Source: Candidatus Aerophobota bacterium (GTDB lineage Bacteria; Aerophobota; Aerophobia; Aerophobales; JAGGXI01). Taken from it: DNA of 20,441 nt. Numbering within the stretch: position 1 is the first letter of the stretch; each line of letters begins with the position of its first letter. Under the pieces are notes generated by a model that saw only the letters and a list, made by a program, of their open reading frames with translations, ran no database searches and was not told where the DNA came from. The DNA lies in contig JAGGXI010000101.1 in the NCBI GenBank assembly GCA_021163155.1, forward strand, positions 1 through 20,441, given 5' to 3'. The position numbers and the translations under genes were made by a program. This document shows, piece after piece, positions 8,235 through 15,216 of the stretch.

Positions 8235-8288
8235 GTAGCCGTGGACGTCAGCCTGTGAATTCTACGCAAACTTAAAGATTGCGGCTAC
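8235..8288. repeat. REP-like element, copy C
   Basis: The element begins GTAGCCG (8235-8241) and ends CGGCTAC (8282-8288), so the two ends are perfectly complementary. Inside, CGCAAACTTAAAGATTGCG is a close match to the second hairpin of the 18079-18124 copy (CGCAACTTAAAAGTTGCG). The GGACGTCAGCCTGTG part is a decayed form of that copy's first hairpin. It lies 34 nt upstream of the PP-loop gene. Confidence 0.65.
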
Positions 8289-8321
8289 GAGGCACCATCA
8301 GTATGTTAAGTAGGAGAAGAT

Positions 8322-9305
8322 TTGAAGAGAAAGGCAATAAGTTTATTTTCGGGGGGATTGGACAGCGTCCTTTCTGCAAAGATTATTCAAAATCAGGGAA
8401 TCGAAGTAGAAGGGGTATGTTTTACTTCTCCTTTTTTTAATGCAGAAGAAGCAGAAGAATCTGTACGGGAGTTGGATATCCCTCTTTGGACAGTAGATAT
8501 CACTAAAGATATTTTTCGTTTACTTAAATTCTCTCCCCATGGTTTTGGAAAAGGAGCCAATCCCTGTATAGATTGCCATATCCTTATGATAAAAAAAGCA
8601 GGCTTTTTAATGAAAGAGAGAGGAGCCTCTTTTTTGATCACAGGGGAAGTTTTGGGAGAGAGACCTAAATCACAAAATAGAGCTGCTTTAAATATAATAG
8701 GGAAAGAGTCAAAATATGGAGATTATCTCTTGCGTCCTCTTACTGCTAAAAATTTAGCTCCCACTCTTCCCGAAAGAGAAGGATGGGTAAAAAGAGAAAG
8801 TCTTTTAGGAATAAAAGGAAGAGGGCGAACTACTCAGCTGGACTTAGCTCGAAAGTTAAATATTGAGCGATACTCTTCTCCAGCGGGGGGATGTCTTCTC
8901 ACTGATCCTATTTTTTCCCGAAGAATTAAGAATCTATTAATGCAAGGGGGATTAAATATTAATGAGGTAGAGTTGCTTAAAGCAGGAAGACACTTTTACC
9001 TGGGAGAGAGTGCAAAACTGATTGTGGGAAGAGATGAAGAAGAGAATAAAAAAATTATTCAATTAGCTTTAGAAGGTGATTTTTGTTTTCGAGTAGTAGG
9101 CTTTCCCGGGCCAAGAGGTCTTTTAAGGAATGGAGGGGAAAGAGGAGAGACAATTTTTAAAGCTGCTTCCATCGTTGCTCGTTATAGCGATAGTCCTTTA
9201 AATAAAACAACTGTAGAATATTACAGAGCGCCTGATGGAAGAAAAATTTCTATTTCTGTCTCTTCTATTAATAATGAAGAACTTGAAATTTTAAGGGATA
9301 AATGA
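8322..9305 (+). CDS. PP-loop ATPase, likely tRNA sulfurtransferase, with C-terminal NFACT-R/DUF814-like domain
   Basis: The 327-residue protein opens with the PP-loop SGGLDS (10-15), which binds ATP and adenylates the substrate in MnmA, ThiI, TtcA and related tRNA-thiolation enzymes. A CxxC pair (C82, C85, in ANPCIDCHILM) and C191 in SPAGGCLLTDP follow; three such cysteines could hold a [4Fe-4S] cluster as in TtcA/TtuA, or act as catalytic thiols as in MnmA. From about residue 200, AGRHFYLGESAKLIVGRDEEEN and the later IVARYSDS resemble the DUF814/NFACT-R domain associated with RNA contact. The start is TTG at 8322, 5 nt after AGGAG (8312-8316); no ATG in frame fits better. The HAD gene begins 1 nt after its stop, so the two form an operon. 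RNA target and modified base are not determined. Confidence 0.85.
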   Translation: MKRKAISLFSGGLDSVLSAKIIQNQGIEVEGVCFTSPFFNAEEAEESVRELDIPLWTVDITKDIFRLLKFSPHGFGKGANPCIDCHILMIKKAGFLMKERGASFLITGEVLGERPKSQNRAALNIIGKESKYGDYLLRPLTAKNLAPTLPEREGWVKRESLLGIKGRGRTTQLDLARKLNIERYSSPAGGCLLTDPIFSRRIKNLLMQGGLNINEVELLKAGRHFYLGESAKLIVGRDEEENKKIIQLALEGDFCFRVVGFPGPRGLLRNGGERGETIFKAASIVARYSDSPLNKTTVEYYRAPDGRKISISVSSINNEELEILRDK

Positions 9306-9306
9306 G

Positions 9307-10098
9307 ATGAGTCTTTATGTTTTTGATTTAGATGGAGTAATTTATAGAGGAGGAAAACTTCTACCTGGAGTAAAGGAAGCTTTAAGTTTTCTTAAAAAAA
9401 GGGGGGAAGAAATCTGTTTTCTTAGCAATAACTCGACACTTAGTCGAGTTGGATATCTAAAAAGGCTTGCTCGCTTAGGAATTAAGACTCATCTTGCTAA
9501 TCTCTTTCCTTCTTCTTATTTAGCAGCAATATATTTTACACAGAATGGAGAGAGAAAGAAAGGCAAAGTATCCATTATTGGAGAAAAAGGATTGTTTGAA
9601 GAATTAAGGGGGGTAAAGATAAAGATTGCTTCAAATACAGAAGATGTAGATTATGTTGTAGTAGGAATGGATAGAAAATTTAACTTTGAAAAGCTCTGTC
9701 TTGCCCATAAGGCTATTTTAAAGGGAGCTAAATTTATAGCTACTAATATAGACCTAACTTTCCCCGTAGAAGAAGGAACTCTTCCCGGCGCCGGAGCAAT
9801 GATTAAAGCCATTGAAGCTTCTACAGGAAAATCTCCTCTCCTCTTAGGTAAACCAGAGATCTTCGGAATTAAGATGGTGATGAAGAAAAAAGGATATTCA
9901 CCTGAGAATACTATTATTATAGGGGATAGATTAGAGACAGATATTTTAGCGGGAAAAAGGGTAGGAGTTACTACTATTCTTGTTCTTTCAGGGATTACAA
10001 AGAGAGAAGATTTAAAAAAAGCTCCCACTTCCCTTCAACCTGATTATGTAATCTCTTCTCTTAAGGAATTGTCATCCCTGCACTTGCCTATCCATTAA
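9307..10098 (+). CDS. NagD-like HAD-superfamily phosphatase
   Basis: A 263-residue class IIA HAD hydrolase (NagD/p-nitrophenylphosphatase type), a soluble magnesium-dependent phosphatase acting on small phosphorylated metabolites. Motif I is FDLDGVIYRG (6-15) with nucleophile D7 and acid/base D9. Motif II is LSNNS (39-43), motif III lysine is K182 in GKPEIFG, and motif IV is GDRLETD (206-212) with D207 and D212. The cap region between about 80 and 175 is of C2 type. It starts 1 nt after the PP-loop gene. Its TAA stop shares a TTAA with the stop of the convergent acylphosphatase gene. Family members acting on 2-phosphoglycolate or nucleotides cannot be told apart by eye. Confidence 0.92.
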   Translation: MSLYVFDLDGVIYRGGKLLPGVKEALSFLKKRGEEICFLSNNSTLSRVGYLKRLARLGIKTHLANLFPSSYLAAIYFTQNGERKKGKVSIIGEKGLFEELRGVKIKIASNTEDVDYVVVGMDRKFNFEKLCLAHKAILKGAKFIATNIDLTFPVEEGTLPGAGAMIKAIEASTGKSPLLLGKPEIFGIKMVMKKKGYSPENTIIIGDRLETDILAGKRVGVTTILVLSGITKREDLKKAPTSLQPDYVISSLKELSSLHLPIH

Positions 10099-10391
10099 TG
10101 CGTAGAAAAATTATTAAAGCTTCCTGTCCATTCTTCCCATTTTACCTGTATATCTTGAACTATAGCTGCGGGTGGCCCTTCCGAAGACCAGTTAACCATC
10201 TTTTCAACAGCTTTCCTCTCTCCTTCAAAAACAGCTTCCACCCTTCCATCCCATTTATTTTTAATCCATCCTGTAATGCCTAAATTTTGAGCTATCCTCC
10301 AGGCGCTACCTCTAAAAAATACTCCCTGCACCCTTCCTTCAATCCAGATATGAGCTCTTATTTTTCTCCCTTCTCGCTCAACCATAAGCAC
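10095..10391 (-). CDS. acyP: Acylphosphatase
   Basis: A 98-residue protein of the small acylphosphatase fold, which hydrolyses carboxyl-phosphate bonds of acylphosphates in the cytoplasm. The signature GRVQGVFFRG (19-28) carries catalytic R27, and GWIKNKWDGRVEAVFEG (41-57) carries catalytic N45. The longest start is GTG at 10391, 4 nt after AGGAG; an ATG two codons later (10385) sits 10 nt from the same site and is equally likely. The gene overlaps the 3' end of dnaE by about 30 nt in a different frame, so it is probably translated by coupling after dnaE. It converges on the HAD gene with a 4-nt overlap. Confidence 0.95.
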   Translation of the reverse strand: MLMVEREGRKIRAHIWIEGRVQGVFFRGSAWRIAQNLGITGWIKNKWDGRVEAVFEGERKAVEKMVNWSSEGPPAAIVQDIQVKWEEWTGSFNNFSTH

Positions 10392-13300
10392 TTTTCTCCT
10401 AAAAAGCCTTCTACATCAGAAATTAAGGAATCAGAAAAATCAATCTTAAATGATTTTGATTTGAGAATGACTTCTTTATAAGGAGAATCTATAAAATGTA
10501 AATAGAGAGGATATTCTCCTTGGTAAGAAGAGATAATGTCTTTTAGTTTTAAAAGATGTTTCTCCTCCCATCTCTTTTTCCCTATCTTAATATGGAGATT
10601 ATGAGTAGTCTCTTTAAGTTTAGAAAAGGTAATTAATTCATTGGCAATTATTTTTATAGATTCACTGGAGGAGCTCACTACTTTACCCTTAACAAGAATA
10701 ACTTCATTTTTTCTCAAGAGAGAAGAGTATTTTTCATAAACATTAGAAAATGCAATCACATCTATTTCTGAAGTTAAATCTTCGAGGGTAAAGATAACCA
10801 TTTTCCCTCCCTTTCTATCTTTTTTGGAAACAATACTACTATTTATTACTCCTACGACTTTTACTCTATCATTGCTTCTTATCTGTTTTAAATCTTGAAT
10901 AGAATCGGCCTTATAATGAGCTATTCTCTTCCGATATTTATCGAGAGGATGGCCACTTACGTAAATTCCTAAGAGTTCTTTCTCCCAGGTCAATTTTTTT
11001 TTGGTAGAGACCTCTTTTATTTTTGGTAATCTTTCTTCATTAGAAGCTCTCTTTCCCCCTCCTAAACCTTCTAAAAAAGATAGCTGCCCTGTTTCCTTAT
11101 CTTTTTGAGCACGAGCACCCTGTTCTGTAGCCTGATCTATAACTGCTAAATTTTGGGAGCGATAACTACCTAAAGAATCTAAAGCTCCACACTTAGTTAA
11201 ACTTTCTATCACTCTCTTGTTTACTACTCGTAGGTCAACTCTTTTACAAAGGTCAAAAATAGAAGTAAAATTTCCTCCTTTTTCTCTTTCTTTAATAATG
11301 GAAGAGATGGCTACCTCTCCTACATTTTTTATAGCTGATAGTCCAAAACATATCTTACTATCTATTACTGTGAAATTTAAGGTAGATTGATTGATATCAG
11401 GAGGTATCACTTCTATCCCCATTCTTTTACACTCGTTTATATATAAAGTGAGTTTATCTGTATTTTCTCTTTCTGAAGTAAGCAGAGCCGCCATAAATTC
11501 TAAGGGATAGTTGGCCTTGAGATATGCTGTTTGATAGGAAATAAGAGCGTAACCAGCGGAATGCGACTTATTAAATCCATATCCCGCAAAATACGATATT
11601 AACTCAAAAATGCGCTCGGCTATAGAAGAGTCTATTCCTTTTTTTGTTGTTCCCTTGATAAATTTCTCTCTTTGTTCATCCATCAGCTTGAGGTCTTTTT
11701 TACCCATAGCTTTTCTCAATATGTCTGCTTCTCCTAAACTAAATCCTGCCATAACGTTGGCAATTATCATTACCTGTTCCTGGTAAAGAATTACCCCGTA
11801 GGTCTCTCTTAGAATAGGTTTAAGCTTTGGATGGAGATACTTTACTTCTTCTTTGCCCTGTTTTCTATTAATAAAATCATCTACCATCCCGCTGTGCAGA
11901 GGTCCGGGTCTATATAAAGCTAAAAGAGCAATAATATCTTCAAACTTAGTCGGAGATAACTTTTTAATTAAATCCTGCATACCTCTGCTTTCTACCTGAA
12001 ATACCCCTAATGTTTCCCCTCGGGAAAGGAGTTGATAAGTTTTTCTATCTTTTAGTAATAAATTATCTATATCAATACTCTCCCCTTTACGCTCTTTAAC
12101 CATCTCCAAAGTCTTTCGAATCACATTTAATGTCTTAAGACCAAGAAAATCCATTTTTAAAAGCCCAATAGCTTCTAAAGAATGCATTTCATATTGAGTG
12201 GTTATCTCATTTTTGTTAGTCCGATATAAAGGAGTGTATTTAGTGAGCTTATCCGGTGTAATCACTACTCCTGCAGCATGCGTTGAGGCATGTCTGGTTA
12301 ATCCTTCTATTTTTTGAGCGATTTCAAAAAGAGTTTTTATCTTCCCATCTTTTTTTATAAATTCTTTTAATTCCAAACTTTCTTTAATGGCTACTTTAAG
12401 CTCTTTATTAAAGGGAATAAGCTTCGCTATTTTATCCACCTTACTATAAGGTATACCCAATACTCTGCCTACATCTCTTACAGCTGCTCTTGCAGCCATA
12501 GTCCCAAAAGTAATAATTTGAGTTACGTTCTCTTCCCCATATTTTCTTTTTACATAATCAATTATCTCACCTCTTCTCTCATCTTCAATATCAATATCTA
12601 TATCGGGCATAGCTTTTCTTTCGGGATTTAAGAATCTTTCAAAGATGAGTCCATGAGCAAGAGGGTCTATATTGGTTATTCCTAAAAGATAAGCAACAAG
12701 ACTTCCCGCTGCCGAACCTCTGCCTGGGCCAACAAGAATACCATTTTCTTTAGCATAGCGGATAAAATCCCATACAATAAGAAAATATCCTGCATAACCT
12801 ACTTTAGAAATTACTTCCAGTTCATATTTAAGTCTCTTTTTTATTAATGGAGAAGGATGGAGATAACGTTTGGAAAGGTTTTCTTCACAAAGTTTTTTTA
12901 AATATTCCTCAAGGTTGTAACCTTCGGGAGGGGTATATGCGGGAAGAAGTACTTTGCCTAATTCCAACTCGAGATTACACTTATCAGCAATAGTTATACT
13001 GTTGGAAATGGATTCTGGTAAATAAGAAAAGATTTTTTTCATCTCATCAGGGGAACGGAGATAGAACTCCGAAGAGGAAAAATGGAGGCGATCTTTATCA
13101 TCCAATGTTTTTCCTGTCTGAATGCAAAGAAGAACGTCTTGAGCTTTAGCATCTTCTTTAGTAAGATAATGCACATCATTGGTAGCTACAAGGGGAATGG
13201 ATAACTCTTGAGATAGCTCTATAAGAAGCGGATTAATTTTTTTCTGCTCTTTTAATCCATGATTTTGTATCTCTAAATAGAAGTCATCTTTGTATAAATC

Positions 13301-13792
13301 ACGGTAAAAAAGGCAGACTTTTTTTGCTTTATCAATCTCTCCCCTTCCTAATAAATAAGGAACTTCTCCTTTTAGACAACCAGAAAGTGCTATCAAGCCA
13401 TCCTTTTTTTGGGAAAGGAGTTCTTTATCAACACGAGGTTTATAGTAAAAACCCTCTAAAAAGCCAGCGGATACAAGCTCCATTAAGTTTTGGTAGCCTT
13501 GTTTATTTTTAACTAAAAGTACTAGGTGATAAGAGGTAATTTCTTTTCCTATTTTCTTCTTTTCAAAACGAGAAGAGGGGGCTACATACACCTCACAGCC
13601 AATAATAGGTTTTATCCCTCTTTTTTTTGCTTTTCGATAAAAATCTATTGCCCCAAAAAGGTTTCCGTGGTCAGTTAAAGCTAAAGCAGGCATATTAAAA
13701 TTAAAAGTCTGCTCAAGCAATTGAAAAATAGAACAGGCTCCATCCAAAAGACTGTAATCGCTATGGGTATGCAGATGAACAAAATCGCTCAC
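10358..13792 (-). CDS. dnaE: DNA polymerase III alpha subunit, DnaE1 type
   Basis: A 1144-residue replicative polymerase, the normal length for DnaE. The N-terminal PHP domain starts FVHLHTHSDYSLLDG and appears to keep all nine metal ligands (H8, H10, D17, H42, E67, H89, C139, D206, H208), as in polymerases with a PHP proofreading nuclease. Polymerase aspartates are D397 and D399 in PDIDID, and D548 in LLKMDFLG. Other marks are LVGPGRGSAAGSLVAYLLG (353-371), RHASTHAAGVVI (500-511) and YGFNKSHSAGYALISYQTAY (738-757). QLSFL (903-907) fits the sliding-clamp-binding motif, and an OB fold spans about 975-1045. It starts at GTG (13792-13790), 8 nt after GGAG, overlapping a relic stop codon. acyP overlaps its end. 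Confidence 0.97.
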   Translation of the reverse strand: MSDFVHLHTHSDYSLLDGACSIFQLLEQTFNFNMPALALTDHGNLFGAIDFYRKAKKRGIKPIIGCEVYVAPSSRFEKKKIGKEITSYHLVLLVKNKQGYQNLMELVSAGFLEGFYYKPRVDKELLSQKKDGLIALSGCLKGEVPYLLGRGEIDKAKKVCLFYRDLYKDDFYLEIQNHGLKEQKKINPLLIELSQELSIPLVATNDVHYLTKEDAKAQDVLLCIQTGKTLDDKDRLHFSSSEFYLRSPDEMKKIFSYLPESISNSITIADKCNLELELGKVLLPAYTPPEGYNLEEYLKKLCEENLSKRYLHPSPLIKKRLKYELEVISKVGYAGYFLIVWDFIRYAKENGILVGPGRGSAAGSLVAYLLGITNIDPLAHGLIFERFLNPERKAMPDIDIDIEDERRGEIIDYVKRKYGEENVTQIITFGTMAARAAVRDVGRVLGIPYSKVDKIAKLIPFNKELKVAIKESLELKEFIKKDGKIKTLFEIAQKIEGLTRHASTHAAGVVITPDKLTKYTPLYRTNKNEITTQYEMHSLEAIGLLKMDFLGLKTLNVIRKTLEMVKERKGESIDIDNLLLKDRKTYQLLSRGETLGVFQVESRGMQDLIKKLSPTKFEDIIALLALYRPGPLHSGMVDDFINRKQGKEEVKYLHPKLKPILRETYGVILYQEQVMIIANVMAGFSLGEADILRKAMGKKDLKLMDEQREKFIKGTTKKGIDSSIAERIFELISYFAGYGFNKSHSAGYALISYQTAYLKANYPLEFMAALLTSERENTDKLTLYINECKRMGIEVIPPDINQSTLNFTVIDSKICFGLSAIKNVGEVAISSIIKEREKGGNFTSIFDLCKRVDLRVVNKRVIESLTKCGALDSLGSYRSQNLAVIDQATEQGARAQKDKETGQLSFLEGLGGGKRASNEERLPKIKEVSTKKKLTWEKELLGIYVSGHPLDKYRKRIAHYKADSIQDLKQIRSNDRVKVVGVINSSIVSKKDRKGGKMVIFTLEDLTSEIDVIAFSNVYEKYSSLLRKNEVILVKGKVVSSSSESIKIIANELITFSKLKETTHNLHIKIGKKRWEEKHLLKLKDIISSYQGEYPLYLHFIDSPYKEVILKSKSFKIDFSDSLISDVEGFLGEKCLWLSEKGEK

Positions 13793-13835
13793 TTAATTTT
13801 CTCCATTATGTTTATGGTTTTTGTTCTCTTTGAAA
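13789..13835 (-). repeat. 47-bp repeat at the dnaE start, copy of the lolA 3' end
   Basis: This segment aligns without gaps to 14942-14988 with 39 of 47 identities. On the minus strand it reads as a diverged lolA C-terminus ending MEKIK-stop; the remnant at the other copy ends TEKIK-stop. Its TGA overlaps the dnaE GTG (GTGA), and it contains dnaE's GGAGAAAATTAA ribosome site. Confidence 0.75.
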
Positions 13836-13880
13836 TATTTTATCTTATTATTAATTATTGTAAAAAGCTGTCAAATGATT

Positions 13881-13920
13881 TGACCCGCAACGGCTACCTA
13901 CCCATGGCGGCACATCGTAG
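13881..13920. repeat. Possible degenerate half copy of the REP-like element
   Basis: On the minus strand this reads GGTAGCCGTTGCGGGTC, which starts like the GTAGCCG foot of the 8235 and 18079 copies but lacks the matching second half. A further GTAG/CTAC pair lies at 13917-13920 and 13894-13897. It sits in the 149-nt gap between the polyprenyl synthase and dnaE. Weak match. Confidence 0.3.
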
Positions 13921-13941
13921 ATTCAGTCATTTATTTATAAT

Positions 13942-14928
13942 TTATTTCTCTCTACCTATAATAAAATTAGCTAATTGAAGTAATGCATTTTTATATTCTG
14001 TTTCAGGAAGTCTATTTAGTGTATTTTTAGCTTTTCTTATTAGTTTTAGTAAAACCTGTTGTGCATATTCAATAGAGCCTTCCTTTTTTAATATATTTAG
14101 TGCTTCCCCAATCTCTTCCTCAGAGGAATCTTTCTTTAAGAGAATGCTTATCAACCGATTTACATTTTTAGGCGCTCCATTGTTGAATGTATGGATTACC
14201 ATTAGCGTCCTTTTCCCCTGCTTAATATCTCTACCTATATCCTTTCCCAATTTTTCTTTGTCGGCCATTAAGTCTAATAGATCATCTTTAATTTGGAAAG
14301 CTATGCCAATTAATTCGCCATAGTCTTCAAGTGTTCTTATCTTTTCTTGATCTTTTGTGCCTACTATTGCACCTATTTTAACCGCAGATTTAATTAAAGC
14401 TCCTGTTTTTTTCTTTACCATCTCAAAATATTCCTTCTCTGTTATATCTACTCTTTTTTCAAAGTCGACATCCATCATTTCTCCATTAATTAACTCCAAC
14501 GAAGCTTTAGCAATAATTTCTACTATTTTACTGATAGTTTCTTTATTAATATCTGTTTTGGCTAATAAGAGATAAGCTAAATGATTAAGCGCATCTCCGG
14601 TAAGTAAAGCTGTATTTCCATCCCATTTCGTATGAATTGTTGGTAGATTCCTTCTCATTTCACTTTTATCTATAATATCATCATGTACCAACGTCCAGGT
14701 ATGAATAAATTCAATTACTACCCCCAACGGTATAACTTGATTTACGTATTCTCCTCCAACAGCTTTATATGCCAGGACAAGTAAAAAAGGTCTAATTCGT
14801 TTCCCACCAGCATTTATCATATAAGCTGCTGCATTGCGAATTTTTTTGTTGCATAGATAAGATAAGTATTCTTTTATCTCTAACTCGATTTTTTCTTTCT
14901 CTTTAAATAAAAATTTTAGTGTGCTCAT
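13942..14928 (-). CDS. Short-chain polyprenyl diphosphate synthase, probably geranylgeranyl/farnesyl type
   Basis: A 328-residue all-helical trans-isoprenyl diphosphate synthase that condenses isopentenyl diphosphate onto an allylic diphosphate. Marks are GGKRIRP (41-47), the first aspartate-rich motif DDIID (83-87), GDALNHLAY (111-119), KKKTGAL (172-178) and the second aspartate-rich motif QIKDDLLD (212-219). The first motif has no two-residue insertion, so it is not a bacterial type II farnesyl synthase. The residue five before the first aspartate is aromatic (W78, in HTWTLVHDD), the chain-length gate used by archaeal geranylgeranyl synthases, pointing to a C20 or C15 product rather than quinone-length chains. 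No Shine-Dalgarno directly precedes the ATG. It lies just downstream of a lolA remnant and upstream of dnaE. Product length is inference. Confidence 0.9.
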   Translation of the reverse strand: MSTLKFLFKEKEKIELEIKEYLSYLCNKKIRNAAAYMINAGGKRIRPFLLVLAYKAVGGEYVNQVIPLGVVIEFIHTWTLVHDDIIDKSEMRRNLPTIHTKWDGNTALLTGDALNHLAYLLLAKTDINKETISKIVEIIAKASLELINGEMMDVDFEKRVDITEKEYFEMVKKKTGALIKSAVKIGAIVGTKDQEKIRTLEDYGELIGIAFQIKDDLLDLMADKEKLGKDIGRDIKQGKRTLMVIHTFNNGAPKNVNRLISILLKKDSSEEEIGEALNILKKEGSIEYAQQVLLKLIRKAKNTLNRLPETEYKNALLQLANFIIGREK

Positions 14929-14945
14929 AATGGGGTATCTTTCAT
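14925..14945 (-). other. Six-codon reading frame at an ancestral start site
   Basis: ATG at 14945-14943 follows GGAGAAAATTAA with good 8-nt spacing and opens a frame MKDTPL-stop. Its TGA overlaps the ATG of the polyprenyl synthase (ATGA). By alignment of the 47-bp repeats this ATG occupies the same place as the GTG of dnaE. It may couple translation into the synthase, or be a fossil of an old dnaE start. Expression is unproven. Confidence 0.35.
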
Positions 14946-14988
14946 TTAATTTTCTCCGTTATGTCTATGATTTTTATTCCCTGGGAAA
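14942..14988 (-). repeat. 47-bp repeat at the lolA remnant 3' end
   Basis: Partner of 13789-13835. On the minus strand it encodes the last codons of the lolA remnant (ending ITEKIK-stop) and the ribosome site GGAGAAAATTAA. Six of the eight differences from its partner are transitions. Confidence 0.75.
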
Positions 14989-15216
14989 CATAAAAGATAA
15001 ACTCATCTTCAGAAATATTTTTGTTAACCTGGATATTTTTAAATTCCTGAGAGAGTAAAAGGTTTCCTTCTTTGTCATAAAATTTCTTTTTTTTCATCAA
15101 ATAGTCTTTGGTCCCAACCCAGAAAATTTTTTTTATAGGGCAAGCCTATTTTTTTCTTTTGATAAAGGTATACTTTCTAAGATATAAATTTTTTCTCCCT
15201 CAATCTGTTTATTCTC
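14942..15216 (-). pseudogene. 3' remnant of a LolA-like outer-membrane lipoprotein carrier gene, frameshifted
   Basis: On the minus strand the sequence from about 15216 reads IEGEKIYILESIPLSKEKNRL. A frameshift within about 15135-15147 (equivalent to one lost base) moves reading into the frame KKIFWVGTKDYLMKK, then FYDKEGNLLLSQEF and NISEDEFIFYVSQGIKIID, ending at TGA 14944-14942. The WVGTKDYL, YDKEGNLL and DEFIFYVSQG..IIDI pattern is that of LolA-type lipoprotein-sorting proteins, whose C-terminal strands read similarly. Only about 90 codons remain of a roughly 250-codon gene. There is no start codon, and the 5' side runs straight into the end of the PilX-like gene. A run of eight A's next to the shift makes a sequencing or assembly indel possible, but truncation is certain. 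Family assignment is by pattern only. Confidence 0.7.

Noticed and set aside
9651-10028. 125-codon open frame opposite the HAD gene.
   Set aside because: Lies antisense to a clearly conserved phosphatase and has no family features.
13721-13978. 85-codon plus-strand frame spanning the dnaE start and the following gap.
   Set aside because: Its first part is antisense to dnaE and the rest covers repeat DNA; no ribosome site or family match.
15120-15150. Programmed frameshift in the lolA-like reading, using the A8 run.
   Set aside because: The gene also lacks its whole 5' part and start codon, so decay or assembly error is far simpler.
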